A stretch of 64,000 nt of DNA. Origin: Nonomuraea montanisoli (lineage in GTDB: Bacteria > Actinomycetota > Actinomycetes > Streptosporangiales > Streptosporangiaceae). The stretch is taken from the NCBI RefSeq assembly GCF_013363975.1, contig NZ_JABWGN010000020.1, positions 115,223-179,222 of the forward strand, written 5' to 3'. Both the position numbers and the translations under genes were made by a program. Below are positions 34,167-43,247 of the stretch, piece by piece; the first letter of the stretch is position 1; the number at the start of each line of letters is the position of its first letter. Under the pieces are notes generated by a model. The model saw nothing but the letters and a program-made list of their open reading frames with translations, was not told the origin of the DNA and made no database searches.

Positions 34167-34280
34167 CATCCGCGGCTGTCGGGGCTGACATTCGTCATGT
34201 CCCGGCCGTCTCCGAAGTCACCCCGAAGAGCTGTTTCTGGGCACTACCTGGGCGAGATCGACAAGACCATGCTGATGGGC

Positions 34281-35819
34281 ATGAAGAAGACCGCCCTCGT
34301 TTCCGCCCTCTGCCTGACCGCCCTCGCCGGATGCGCGGGCCCGACCGGCGCCGCCACCGGCTCGACCACCGCGAAGACCGACGCGCGGACCACCGCGCGG
34401 ACCAACGCCGCGACGGGCGCGGCAGGGACCGCGGGGGCCGCGCTGGGAAGCGCTGCGATCGCCTGGAAGACCTGCACCGGCCTCACGGGCCCCGACGGCA
34501 AGCCCGCCGCCCCCGACCCGACCCTCCAGTGCGGCACGCTCGCCGTGCCCCTCGACTACTCCAGGCCCGGCGGCCGGCGGATCGACCTCGCGCTGATCAG
34601 GGTCAAGGCCACCGGCGACCGGCTCGGCTCCCTCGTCTTCAACTTCGGCGGCCCCGGCGGCTCCGGCGTCGACACGCTGGCCATGGCCGCCCGCGCGTTC
34701 GCCGCCCTCGGCACCCGCTACGACCTGGTCAGCTTCGACCCGCGCGGCGTCGAGCGCAGCGCCGGCGTCCGCTGCGGCGGCGACGTCGAGGCCATCCTCA
34801 ACGCCACCGACGGCGCGGGCGGCGACAAGGCGGTCCGGAGGTTCGTGGCCGCGTGCCGGAAGGACTCGGGCAAGGTGCTGCCGCACGTCGGCACGGTCGA
34901 CGCCGCCCGGGACATGGACCGGATCCGCGCCGCGCTCGGCGACGCCAAGCTCAACTACTTCGGCCTGTCGTACGGCACGCAGCTCGGCGCCGTCTACGCC
35001 ACCCACTTCCCCAAGAACACCGGCCGGATCGTCCTGGACGCCGCCTACGACCCCAGCGGCACCTTCGCCGACCGGGCCGTCATCCAGGCGACCGGGTTCG
35101 CGACGTCCTTCGCCGCCTTCGCCGAGGACTGCGTCGCCAAGGGCTGCGACCTCGGCCAGGACCCCGCGGCGGTGAAGAAGACCGTCGAGACGTTCGTGGA
35201 CGGCCTGCGGGACAAGCCGCTCAAGGTCGGCAAGCGCACGCTCACGCACGCGCTGGGCCAGCTCGGCGTCATCACCCCGCTGTACGCCAAGGCCACGTGG
35301 CCGGCGCTGGAGCAGGCCGTCGCCGCCGCCGTGAAGGGCGACGGCGCCATGCTCCTCGCCCTGGCCGACACCTACACCGGACGCCGCGCCGACGGCACGT
35401 ACGCCACGATGCTCACCAGCATGCAGGCGATCACCTGCGCGGACACGTCCGAGCGGCCCACCCCCGCCCAGGCCGCCGCGATCAACCGCAAGATCAAGAA
35501 GATCTTCCCCGTCCTGGCCACGAACGGCACGGTCCCGCCGTGCGCCCACTGGCCGGTGCCGGGGGACAACGCGGCCAAGCGGATCGACGCCACGGGCTCG
35601 GCGCCCATCATGGTGGTGGGCGCCAAGGGCGACCCGGCCACGCCGTACCGGTGGGCGGTGAGCCTGACGGCGCGGCTCAGGACGGGCTCGCTGCTCACGT
35701 ACGAGGGCGAGGGGCACGGCGCCTACCTCAGCGGCAGCGCCTGCGTCGCGCAGCACGTCAACACGTACCTGCTGACGGGCAAGCTCCCGCCCCGCGACAC
35801 GAGCTGCCCCGCCGCCTGA
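34281..35819 (+). CDS. Lipoprotein alpha/beta hydrolase with TAP-like C terminus (S33 peptidase family)
   Basis: 512 residues from the ATG at 34281; ATGs at 34269 and 34275 are alternatives. A lipoprotein signal ends in 'LTALAGC' with the lipidated Cys at residue 18, followed by a Thr/Ala/Gly linker. The hydrolase fold shows the oxyanion region 'NFGGPGGSG', the nucleophile 'GLSYGTQLG', and a C-terminal TAP-like part with 'VGAKGDPATPY' (acid) and 'GEGHGAY' (His). This matches secreted tripeptidyl aminopeptidase-like enzymes of actinomycetes, which trim peptides outside the cell, though other hydrolase activities occur in the family. It is probably monocistronic. Confidence 0.9.
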   Translation: MKKTALVSALCLTALAGCAGPTGAATGSTTAKTDARTTARTNAATGAAGTAGAALGSAAIAWKTCTGLTGPDGKPAAPDPTLQCGTLAVPLDYSRPGGRRIDLALIRVKATGDRLGSLVFNFGGPGGSGVDTLAMAARAFAALGTRYDLVSFDPRGVERSAGVRCGGDVEAILNATDGAGGDKAVRRFVAACRKDSGKVLPHVGTVDAARDMDRIRAALGDAKLNYFGLSYGTQLGAVYATHFPKNTGRIVLDAAYDPSGTFADRAVIQATGFATSFAAFAEDCVAKGCDLGQDPAAVKKTVETFVDGLRDKPLKVGKRTLTHALGQLGVITPLYAKATWPALEQAVAAAVKGDGAMLLALADTYTGRRADGTYATMLTSMQAITCADTSERPTPAQAAAINRKIKKIFPVLATNGTVPPCAHWPVPGDNAAKRIDATGSAPIMVVGAKGDPATPYRWAVSLTARLRTGSLLTYEGEGHGAYLSGSACVAQHVNTYLLTGKLPPRDTSCPAA

Positions 35820-35915
35820 CCTCCTTGGTCCACGCATCGGCCGGTGAGCGCGCATGCCGCGACTCGCCGGCCGATGCTCGTCGACGCCGCTGGTGTACAG
35901 CGCCGGCTTCCACAC

Positions 35916-38900
35916 TCAGGACAGGTCGGCCTCGGCGAGCAGGAGGGGGACGGCGGACGGGTCGCGCAGGAGGGCGGCGACCGCGAGCCGGTCGTTCCAC
36001 TGCCCCGTCGCCCAGGCCAGCCCGCGCGCGAGCCCCTCGACCCCGGTGCAGTGGACCATGCCCTCGTAGTAGCGCCACGTGCAGGCCATCCCGTCGACCA
36101 GCAGCTTCTCGTGCTCGACGTACGTGCCGGGCGCCGTGGGCAGCAGGGAGCGCACCTCGGGCGGCACCGGGCGGATCTCGCCCTCGGAGGTGACCTCCCC
36201 GCTGGTGAGCTCGCCCGCGAGCGGCAGGTCGAGCAGCTCCGACAGCGACTCGGCCAGGTCGTACGGGGCCAGCACCAGGGGACGGTCGGTGACGAGCTGG
36301 AGCAGGTCGGGCGCCTCCACCACCACGGCGTCGTCAGCGGCGGCCACCACGATGTCGCCGCGCAGCACCGCCCGCACCCGCGACGGCGGCGCGACCCGCG
36401 CCGGGTCGACCGTCGCCAGGGCCATCCACAGCGCCCGCAACTGGGCCCGGTCGACCTCGACGGACGCGTCGGCCATCAGGTCGAGCAGCTCCTCCGGGCC
36501 GCCGTGGGAGGCGAGCAGCTCGGCGAGCGTGGTGCGCACCCCGAGCATGGCCAGCGCGCCCTCGTCGAGCCCGGCCGGCGCGTCGGCGTACAGGCCCTGG
36601 AGCAGCGGGTCGGCACCGGGCAGCCGCAGCTCGCGCGGCCGCCGCCCGTCCAGTACGGGATGGTGGGACAGCCACCACGCCGTGTAGGACGGCACCTCGA
36701 CGCCCTCGACGCGCAGCGGGTGGAGCGCGGCCCGCAGCGGCGGCCTGGCCAGCAGCGCCAGCGCGGCCTGCCAGTCGGCGACCAGCTCCAGGTCGCGCAC
36801 CGCCGTGAACTCCGGCACGACCGGCGGCACGTCGAGGTCGGGCAGCAGGTCGAGGACGTGGTCGAGCCAGTCGTCCTCGCCGTCGAGGTCGTGGTCGCAG
36901 TCGTCGTGGTCGAGCAGCACGTCGGCGTCGTGGACCACGGCGAACCCGTCGAGCACCCCGGCGGCGGCCAGCACGCGCGCGCCGTAGGTCTCCTCCAGCT
37001 CGGCGGCGGCCACGCCGAGGTGCCCGCCGGGCTCGACGAGCCGGGCCAGCGCCCCGTCGGCCAGCATGAGCTCGCCCGCGGGGTACAGCTCGCCGTCGGT
37101 GGCGGGCAGCGCCAGCTCGGCCAGCCACGGGGCCTCGCCGGGCGCCAGGCCGCCCGCCTCGACGAGCGACAGCACCGCCCGGGCCACGGGCTCGGGGTCG
37201 GGGCTGTCGAGCGACTGGGAGACGGCCTCCCTGGTGAGCGGGTCGTCCAGGATCGTGCGCGGCGTGGCCTCGGCCGCGCCGAGCCGCAGCAGCGCGGGGT
37301 GCGCGGCGTCGGGGTGGACGATGCGCAGGCCCAGCGGCGTCAGGTCCAGCCCCGCGCCCGAACCGCCGAGGTCGAGGACGAGGGTGCCGCGCGGGCCGCG
37401 CACCAGGCGGCCGTCGGCCAGCGGCACCGGCAGCGCGCCGAGCGACTCGGGGTCGTCGGCGGGCAGCACGTCGTACAGCGAGCGCCACCACGACGGCTCG
37501 CGCCCCTCCACGGCCTCGCCCGACAGCAGGTCGACCACCTCGGCCAGCTCCACCCGGCGCACGCCGAGCGAGGCCATGGCCGGGTGCCGGGCGGGCCAGC
37601 CCGCGGGCAGCAGGCCGGGCACGAAGTCGGCGACGGCCGCCAGCAGCTCGCCGGAGCCCGCGACCACGGCCGCCTCGCGGCCGGCGACCACCCAGCCGTC
37701 GCCCTGGCGCTCCGGCGCCGGGTGCTCGACCCGCCACTCGGCGTCGGGCTCGTAGACCTCGGCGTCGGCGAACGACGGCGTCTGCACGGCGGGCGCGGGC
37801 GCGGACAGGGCGGGCAGCAGCGGCGTGCCGGGCAGCCTGCGCAGGATGGCCCGGCGGATGCGGGCGTCGAGCTCGCCCTTGCCCATGAGCGCGGGCACGA
37901 GGTCGAGCAGCGCGGGCGTGCGCGGCAGCTCCCGCAGCAGCCGGACGTAGGCGTCGGCGGCCCGCTCGACCAGGAAGTCGGTCAGCGGCCCCTTGGCGAC
38001 GTGGCGCCGGTCGGTGGCCATCGGGAACGAGGCGATGAGCAGCGCCGGCAGGTCGAGCGGCTCGTCGCTGGGCGTCGGCGCGTGGACCACGGGCGGCACG
38101 CTGCCGGGCAGCGGCCTCGGCTCCCCGACGCCACCCGGCCCGGTCTCGGCCACCGAACCGCCGCCGGCACCCGACCCGGCCTCCGAAGCACCCGACCCGG
38201 CCTCCGCGCCGTCCGGGGCCGCCACGGGCACGGCCCAGCGGACCGACCAGTACGGCCGGGCGCGCTCCTCGGTGGGCCGGTCGGCGAACAGCTCGGCCAC
38301 CTGCTCGGGCCCGAAGTCGCCCGCGTCGGACACCACGTGCCATCCGCCGGCGGCCACCGTACGGGTCACGCCCTCGACGTCGATCTCGATGGCGGTCAGC
38401 GCGGGCATGCCCAGCGGCAGCGCCGGGCTGGTCTCCTCCAGCATGCGCCGTACGGCCGCCACGGCCGCCTCGTCGCGCAGCGGGAGGCGGACGAGCGTGT
38501 CGAACCCCTCCGGCACCTCCAGCGGATCGGCGGCGAACGGCAGGCGCAGCAGGGGCACGTGGCCGGAGCGCGAGGCCAGCTCGCCGGCCAGCGCGGGCGT
38601 GCCGGACACCAGAGCGGCCGTCTCCGCCCGCGACCAGCGGACGGAGTCCGCCCCGCGGGAGCCGACGGACGGCTCGTCGCACACCGACACCACCGCGGCG
38701 AACCCGACGCCGAACCGGCCCGCGGTGCCCGTCTCGCCCCGCTTGCCGGAGACCCGCAGCGTGGACAGGCTCTCCACGCCGGTCGCGTCGAGCGGGGCGC
38801 CGGTGTTGGCGGCGGTCAGCACGCCGTCGCGCAGGGTCAGCCGGAGCACCCCCGGCACGCCGGCGCGCAGGGCCGCGTCGGCGGCGTTCTGGGCGAGCTC

Positions 38901-39038
38901 GACGATCAGCCGGTCGCGGTAGCCGCCGAGGGCGAAGTCCTCCTCGGCGTTGGCGTCCTCGCGGAAGCGGGCGGGCGAGGCCGTCCAGGCGGCGAGCACG
39001 GCGGCCCGCATCCGGTCGGTGCCGAAGGTGTCGGTCAT
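35916..39038 (-). CDS. Sacsin N-terminal-like GHKL ATPase, large
   Basis: 1,040 residues. The first 200 form an HSP90/sacsin-like ATP-binding domain: the N box 'ELAQNAADAAL' (Glu47, Asn51), 'DGVLTAANTGAPLD', and the glycine lid 'TAGRFGVGFAAVVSV'. The remainder has no recognisable catalytic motif; it is acidic, Leu/Ala/Asp-rich and probably helical, with a Pro/Glu/Ala-rich linker around residues 280-310. In actinobacteria this protein family is widespread and uncharacterised; chaperone-like work by analogy with sacsin is only an inference. It lies upstream of, and on the same strand as, no close partner: DUF3027 ends 104 bp before its start. Confidence 0.85.
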   Translation of the reverse strand: MTDTFGTDRMRAAVLAAWTASPARFREDANAEEDFALGGYRDRLIVELAQNAADAALRAGVPGVLRLTLRDGVLTAANTGAPLDATGVESLSTLRVSGKRGETGTAGRFGVGFAAVVSVCDEPSVGSRGADSVRWSRAETAALVSGTPALAGELASRSGHVPLLRLPFAADPLEVPEGFDTLVRLPLRDEAAVAAVRRMLEETSPALPLGMPALTAIEIDVEGVTRTVAAGGWHVVSDAGDFGPEQVAELFADRPTEERARPYWSVRWAVPVAAPDGAEAGSGASEAGSGAGGGSVAETGPGGVGEPRPLPGSVPPVVHAPTPSDEPLDLPALLIASFPMATDRRHVAKGPLTDFLVERAADAYVRLLRELPRTPALLDLVPALMGKGELDARIRRAILRRLPGTPLLPALSAPAPAVQTPSFADAEVYEPDAEWRVEHPAPERQGDGWVVAGREAAVVAGSGELLAAVADFVPGLLPAGWPARHPAMASLGVRRVELAEVVDLLSGEAVEGREPSWWRSLYDVLPADDPESLGALPVPLADGRLVRGPRGTLVLDLGGSGAGLDLTPLGLRIVHPDAAHPALLRLGAAEATPRTILDDPLTREAVSQSLDSPDPEPVARAVLSLVEAGGLAPGEAPWLAELALPATDGELYPAGELMLADGALARLVEPGGHLGVAAAELEETYGARVLAAAGVLDGFAVVHDADVLLDHDDCDHDLDGEDDWLDHVLDLLPDLDVPPVVPEFTAVRDLELVADWQAALALLARPPLRAALHPLRVEGVEVPSYTAWWLSHHPVLDGRRPRELRLPGADPLLQGLYADAPAGLDEGALAMLGVRTTLAELLASHGGPEELLDLMADASVEVDRAQLRALWMALATVDPARVAPPSRVRAVLRGDIVVAAADDAVVVEAPDLLQLVTDRPLVLAPYDLAESLSELLDLPLAGELTSGEVTSEGEIRPVPPEVRSLLPTAPGTYVEHEKLLVDGMACTWRYYEGMVHCTGVEGLARGLAWATGQWNDRLAVAALLRDPSAVPLLLAEADLS

Positions 39039-39099
39039 GGATCACGATCCTGGTTGGGAGTAGGGGGCCACCGTAGGTTAGCGGCCCTCACCGACACTC

Positions 39100-39127
39100 C
39101 CGGTCCCGTGGACGATCACGGGACCGG
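39100..39127 (-). terminator. Hairpin after the DUF3027 gene
   Basis: An 11-bp stem CCGGTCCCGTG (39100-39110) / CACGGGACCGG (39117-39127) with a 6-base loop, 16 bp past the stop of the minus-strand DUF3027 gene. An adjoining perfect 18-base palindrome (39128-39145) covers the stop codon. Confidence 0.6.
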
Positions 39128-39142
39128 AGCCGCCGCGGCGGC

Positions 39143-39958
39143 TCAGGAGTGTTCCGGCTCCTCGGCGACCGGCTCGTCCACCGAGCCGTCGTCCTCCTCG
39201 CCCTGCTCCTCCTCGATCAGGTCGTACCCGAGGTCGTCGAGGATCGGGGTGGCCTGCTCGACCGGCGGCGGCATGACCGCCGCCTCGGAGTGGGCCCCGC
39301 ACCCGTGGTCGGCGGCCACCACCTTGCCGTCGTCGGGGGCGTACTCATTCGCGCAGACCCCGAACATGTGCCGGAGCCCACCCGCGAGCAGCCAGTAGAA
39401 GCCGCAGGTGGAGCACTGCGCGGGAGCGGCGTGTGCGATCGGAGTGTGCGGCCCGTGCTCGCCCGAGTGCCAGCGCCTGGCAGCCCGGTCCCTGCCGATG
39501 GCCGAGAGCACACGTGCCCGGCCCAGGCCGTACTCGAAAACCATCTGGCGGTCGACGTCGTCATCGGTCTCGGCGAAACCCGGCTCCAGCCGGTCGTCGT
39601 CCTCGGGGGTCGGCAGCAGGTCGCCCACGCCGAGGTCGCCGGGGAGCAGGCGCTCGTTCCACGGCAGCCAGTCGGGCGCCAGCAGGGCCCCGGAGCCGGG
39701 CAGCAGGACGGCCTCGCTCACCGTGACCTTCTTCGCGCGGGAGGCGCGGGTGACGGTGACCGCCCAGCGCCAGCCGCGATAGGCGCGGTCGAGGCAGGCG
39801 AAGTAGTGAGTGACGACCCGGTCGCCCTCGGCCTCGAAGCCGAGGTGCTCGCCCGGCTCGCCGGGTCGCGCGAGTTCCTCCGCTGCGGCGCGAGCCAGGT
39901 CGACCGCGGCGACGCAGGCCTGGTCGGGGGCGGAGACGCGAGTCCGGGTGCGGCTCAT
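39143..39958 (-). CDS. DUF3027 domain protein
   Basis: 271 residues from the ATG at 39958 (MSRTRTRVSAPD). 'HYFACLDRAYRGWRWAVTVTRA' and 'LPWNERLLPGDLGVGDLLP' are the DUF3027 core. A CxxC is seen in 'APAQCSTCGFYW', with more Cys and His later ('FGVCANEYAPDDG', 'DHGCGAHSE'), a probable zinc-binding knuckle. The C terminus is highly acidic (EEEQGEEDDG...). The family is found in actinobacteria, typically near cold-shock and MFS genes as here; the function is not known. It is divergent from the MFS gene across 235 bp. A hairpin terminator follows. Confidence 0.88.
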   Translation of the reverse strand: MSRTRTRVSAPDQACVAAVDLARAAAEELARPGEPGEHLGFEAEGDRVVTHYFACLDRAYRGWRWAVTVTRASRAKKVTVSEAVLLPGSGALLAPDWLPWNERLLPGDLGVGDLLPTPEDDDRLEPGFAETDDDVDRQMVFEYGLGRARVLSAIGRDRAARRWHSGEHGPHTPIAHAAPAQCSTCGFYWLLAGGLRHMFGVCANEYAPDDGKVVAADHGCGAHSEAAVMPPPVEQATPILDDLGYDLIEEEQGEEDDGSVDEPVAEEPEHS

Positions 39959-40193
39959 CGGACCGCCTCCGCCGAAAGGTGCTGTTCGCTCACACCTCAT
40001 TCTCACCCATGACCGGACCTGAAGGTGCCGACTGTGCGGATCTCCCCCGCGTCAGCCCGCCTCACGGCGGGCCGACCCGGCTCCTGTACGGGCCATGCGC
40101 GCAATTCGGCAAAAGATGTCGATACATCCGGAAGACCCAACGGTGAACCGTGATCGCCCGGCAGCCGACGTCCATCGGGTATGACTGGTAACC

Positions 40194-41894
40194 GTGGAGG
40201 GTGGCTGGGACAGGGCGCGGCGGGTCTCGCGGCGCGTCGGCCGCGGGCTGGCCGGCGCGGGCCGCGCTACCGCGCGCGCCGGTCGGGCCACCGCCTCCGG
40301 CACCGCCAGAGCCGCCCGGGCCACCGGACGCGGCGTCAGGTTCACCGGCCTGGCCGCCGCCGGCGGCGTGCGCGGGGCCGGACGGGCCACGAGGCGCCTG
40401 ACCCACGCGGGCGGCGCGGGCCGCACGGGGCTCGGCCGGCTGATCGAGCTGACCGCCGGGCACGGCGCGGGCGACGCGCTGGTCACGGTGGCGCTGGCCA
40501 GCACGGTGTTCTTCGGGGTGCCGGTGGGCGAGGCGCGCGGGCCCGTGGCGCTGTACCTGCTCATCACGATGCTGCCGTTCGCCCTGCTCGCGCCGTTCGT
40601 GGGGCCCATCCTCGACCGGTTCCGGTCGGGCCGCCGCTACGTCATGGCCGGCACGCTGTTCGGCCGGGGGCTGCTGTGCTTCGCGATGGCGGCCGCCGTG
40701 GGGCCGGGCGACGTGGTGACGCTGTTCGGCGGGGCGCTCGGGGTCCTCGTGCTGTCCAAGGCGTACAACGTGTCCCGGGCGGCGATCATGCCGAGCGTGC
40801 TGCCCGCCGACATCACGCTGGTGTCGGCCAACGCCCGGGTCGCGCTGTTCTCGCTGGTCTCGGCGGGCGCGGTGGTGCCCGTCGCCGCGGGGCTGTCCGC
40901 CTGGCTGGGCAGCGCGGCCGTGCTGCGCGTGGCGATGGTGGTGTTCCTGCTCGCGGGCGTCTCGGCCGTACGGCTGCCGCGCCACGTCGACTCGCCGGAC
41001 CTGGAGGAGGCGGACGGCGAGCCGGGCGGCCCGCCGAAGTGGCGCACGCTGCTCCAGGTCGGACCGGCCGTGGCCGAGGCGGTCTGGGCGAACGTGGCGA
41101 TCCGCCTGTTCTCCGGCTTCCTGCTGTTCTTCCTGCTCTTCCTCGTCCAGGACGGCGGCGTGCCGTGGCTGGCCGAGCGTCAGCCGTTCTTCGACGTGCC
41201 GAAGACGATCGCGCTGCTCGCGCTGGCGGCCGGGCTCGGCGGCCTGCTCGGCGCGGTGGCCGCGAACTGGGCGCGGCGGCGGGCGCCGCAGGTCATCGTG
41301 CTCATCACGCTGGCCGTCACCTGCGTCACCACGATCGTGAGCGCCGCCCTGTTCGGGCTGTGGACCGCCGTGGCGATCTCGCTGGTCACCGGGTTCGCCC
41401 AGGAGCTGGGCAAGCTGGCGCTCGACGCGATCGTGCAGCGGGAGATCGGCGAGGAGGTGCGCTCGTCCACGTTCGGCGTGGTCGAGGCGCTGCTCCAGCT
41501 CGCGTGGGTGTTCGGCGGGCTGGTCGGGCTGCTGCTGTCGCTGTCGGAGAGCAGCGTGGCGGGGTTCGCCACGCTGGGGGCGGCGCTGACCGCCACGCTC
41601 GTCTGGCTGGCCGTACGGCGGCGCCGCCGGATCCGCGCCGTGGACGAGCGGTTCGAGGCTCGCGCCGGCGGGCCGGACGACCACGCCGATCCGGCCCACG
41701 AGCCCGGCGACCACGCCGCAACGGTCCACGAGCCCGATCCGGCGTACGAGCCCGATGGCCACGCCGGACCGGTCCACGAGCACAGCGGCACGCCGGAGGA
41801 GCGCCGCCGACCGCGGTCGGCGAACGGCCGGCACTCCGACGACCTGGACACGACCCTGGAGCGCACCAAACCGCTGACCAACCCCCACGGATGA
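40194..41894 (+). CDS. MFS-family transporter with Arg-rich front and His-rich tail
   Basis: 566 residues from GTG at 40194. Residues 1-80 are Gly/Ala/Arg/Thr-rich with repeats of 'GRATAR' type and no membrane span; the twelve-span transporter core follows from about residue 88 ('GDALVTVALASTVFFGVPVG'), with 'GPILDRFRSGRRYVMAG' between spans. After the last span the tail of about 75 residues repeats His-Glu-Pro/Asp-His blocks ('DHADPAHEPGDHAATVHEP'), which could bind metal. No ribosome site is visible; a TATGAC box about 15 bp upstream suggests a leaderless transcript. The substrate is unknown. The gene converges with the cold-shock gene. Confidence 0.85.
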   Translation: MEGGWDRARRVSRRVGRGLAGAGRATARAGRATASGTARAARATGRGVRFTGLAAAGGVRGAGRATRRLTHAGGAGRTGLGRLIELTAGHGAGDALVTVALASTVFFGVPVGEARGPVALYLLITMLPFALLAPFVGPILDRFRSGRRYVMAGTLFGRGLLCFAMAAAVGPGDVVTLFGGALGVLVLSKAYNVSRAAIMPSVLPADITLVSANARVALFSLVSAGAVVPVAAGLSAWLGSAAVLRVAMVVFLLAGVSAVRLPRHVDSPDLEEADGEPGGPPKWRTLLQVGPAVAEAVWANVAIRLFSGFLLFFLLFLVQDGGVPWLAERQPFFDVPKTIALLALAAGLGGLLGAVAANWARRRAPQVIVLITLAVTCVTTIVSAALFGLWTAVAISLVTGFAQELGKLALDAIVQREIGEEVRSSTFGVVEALLQLAWVFGGLVGLLLSLSESSVAGFATLGAALTATLVWLAVRRRRRIRAVDERFEARAGGPDDHADPAHEPGDHAATVHEPDPAYEPDGHAGPVHEHSGTPEERRRPRSANGRHSDDLDTTLERTKPLTNPHG

Positions 41895-41914
41895 CGCCCG
41901 GGCGAGGGCGCCGC

Positions 41915-41933
41915 CCCGGGAAGCCCTTCCGGG
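41915..41933. terminator. Short hairpin between convergent genes
   Basis: CCCGGGAA (41915-41922) pairs with TTCCGGG (41927-41933) with one bulged base, between the stops of the MFS and cold-shock genes. Confidence 0.4.
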
Positions 41934-41934
41934 A

Positions 41935-42330
41935 TCAGGCGTCGAGGTCGTCGGCCACCGCGCGCAGCACCTGCGCGATCTTCTTGGCGTGGGCCGCGTC
42001 GGGGTGCTTGCCCCGCTGGTACGACGTCGAGACGCCGTCGAGGAGCTTGATCAGGTCCTCGACGATGACCACCATCTCGTCCGGCTTCTTCCGCTTGCCC
42101 TTGGGCTTGACCTTCGCGAGCGTCGGTGGCTGTTCGAGGATCCTGACGGACAGTGCCTGTTGACCGCGCCGGCCCTCCGCCACGCCGAACTCCACCTTCT
42201 GGCCGGGCTTGAGCGGCCCGGCGCCGGGGGGCAGCGCGGAGGAATGCACGAACACCTCACCGCCGTCGTCACGGGTGAGGAAGCCGAACCCCTTGTCGGC
42301 GTCGTACCACTTGACCTTGCCACTCGGCAC
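41935..42330 (-). CDS. Cold-shock protein with C-terminal extension
   Basis: 131 residues. Residues 1-66 form a cold-shock domain with RNP1 'KGFGFL' and RNP2 'VFVHSS', starting 'MPSGKVKWYDADKG'. It binds single-stranded RNA or DNA and melts structure. Unlike the usual 67-residue CspA type, it continues with a basic linker (KVKPKGKRKKPDEM) and a helical domain of about 50 residues ('VVIVEDLIKLLDGVSTSYQRG', 'AHAKKIAQVLRAVADDL'). This long form is known from actinobacteria, generally in the same DUF3027/MFS neighbourhood; the role of the extension is unknown. It converges with the MFS gene. Confidence 0.93.
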   Translation of the reverse strand: MPSGKVKWYDADKGFGFLTRDDGGEVFVHSSALPPGAGPLKPGQKVEFGVAEGRRGQQALSVRILEQPPTLAKVKPKGKRKKPDEMVVIVEDLIKLLDGVSTSYQRGKHPDAAHAKKIAQVLRAVADDLDA

Positions 42331-42421
42331 AGGAGGGACCTCGTTCGAACCGTCGTAAAGGATGAATGGATGTAGGTTATGCCCCGGAGCGCGCCAGAGC
42401 GACCGGGTAATTACGGAGCAA

Positions 42422-43039
42422 TTACACGAGTTCGTCGTGGGGACGCCAGCCCGCGAACCAGGCGGCGAATTCGGTCAGGTCTCCGAGCGCCACATCGGCT
42501 CCGTGATCACGCAGCTCCTCCACCGTGTAGGGGCCGGTCGCCACCGTCACGCTGACGGCGCCGCCCGCCCGCGCCGCCTCGATGTCGGCGACATGGTCAC
42601 CAACATAGGCGGCGGCGCCGAAGCGCGCGAGAGCCGTTCCCTTGGCCGCTCCGAACAACGATCCGACGACCTCGTCCACCTCGAACCCGAGGGAGTTCAC
42701 CGTGCGCACCGCGTCGTGGACGTTCTTGCCGGTCACGACGATGACCCGGCCGCCACGGGCCCGTACGGCCGCGATCGCCTCCCGCGCACCGGCCATCGAC
42801 GTGGTCATGGGGACGGCCACCCGCGGATAGATCTCCCGGAACAACGCCACCACCGCCGGGATCTCCTCGGCCGGGAACCAGTTGGCCAGCTCCGTCTCCA
42901 GCGGCGGCCCGAGCCGGGTGACGACGGCGCCGCTGTCGATGGGCACGCCCACCCGCGCCGACACCTCGTCGTAGACGGCCGCGATACCGGAACGCGTATC
43001 CGCCAAAGTCAGATCCAGATCGAAACCTACGGAAGTCAT
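42422..43039 (-). CDS. HAD-superfamily hydrolase
   Basis: 205 residues from the ATG at 43039, chosen because 'MTSVGFDLDLTLADT' is the normal start of the family; an in-frame ATG at 43078 has a better ribosome site (AAGG). Motif I is 'DLDLTLADT' (nucleophile Asp7, acid/base Asp9), motif II 'VVTGKN', and motif IV 'VGDHVADIEAA'. The cap domain lies between I and II. Such proteins are cytosolic phosphatases, often phosphoglycolate- or nucleotide-type; the exact substrate is unknown. It is 91 bp upstream of the cold-shock gene on the same strand and divergent from the TetR gene. Confidence 0.88.
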   Translation of the reverse strand: MTSVGFDLDLTLADTRSGIAAVYDEVSARVGVPIDSGAVVTRLGPPLETELANWFPAEEIPAVVALFREIYPRVAVPMTTSMAGAREAIAAVRARGGRVIVVTGKNVHDAVRTVNSLGFEVDEVVGSLFGAAKGTALARFGAAAYVGDHVADIEAARAGGAVSVTVATGPYTVEELRDHGADVALGDLTEFAAWFAGWRPHDELV

Positions 43040-43121
43040 CACACGCTGCAGGATGTCAAACACCGCAGAGTTACCCATAACCGGCCTTGTTGTGCCACGG
43101 TGGGAATGGGCGGAAACGCCA

Positions 43122-43151
43122 TTGACTTATCGGGCGACAACCGCGTACGGA
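43122..43151 (+). promoter_or_regulatory. Candidate promoter for the TetR gene
   Basis: TTGACT (43122-43127), 18 bp, TACGGA (43146-43151), about 97 bp before the TetR start. The -35 is good and the -10 is poor. Confidence 0.35.
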
Positions 43152-43247
43152 CGCCGGGGGAACCGCCTCGCGGCCCGCGACCGCACGACCACTCCGGCCG
43201 CGACAGGCTGTGACGGCTACGCTCCTCACGGAGGTGTCACCGAGGAC

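Noticed and set aside
40062..41888. Long open frame opposite the MFS gene
   Set aside because: Antisense shadow with low-complexity Arg/Gln/His composition and no recognisable motif.
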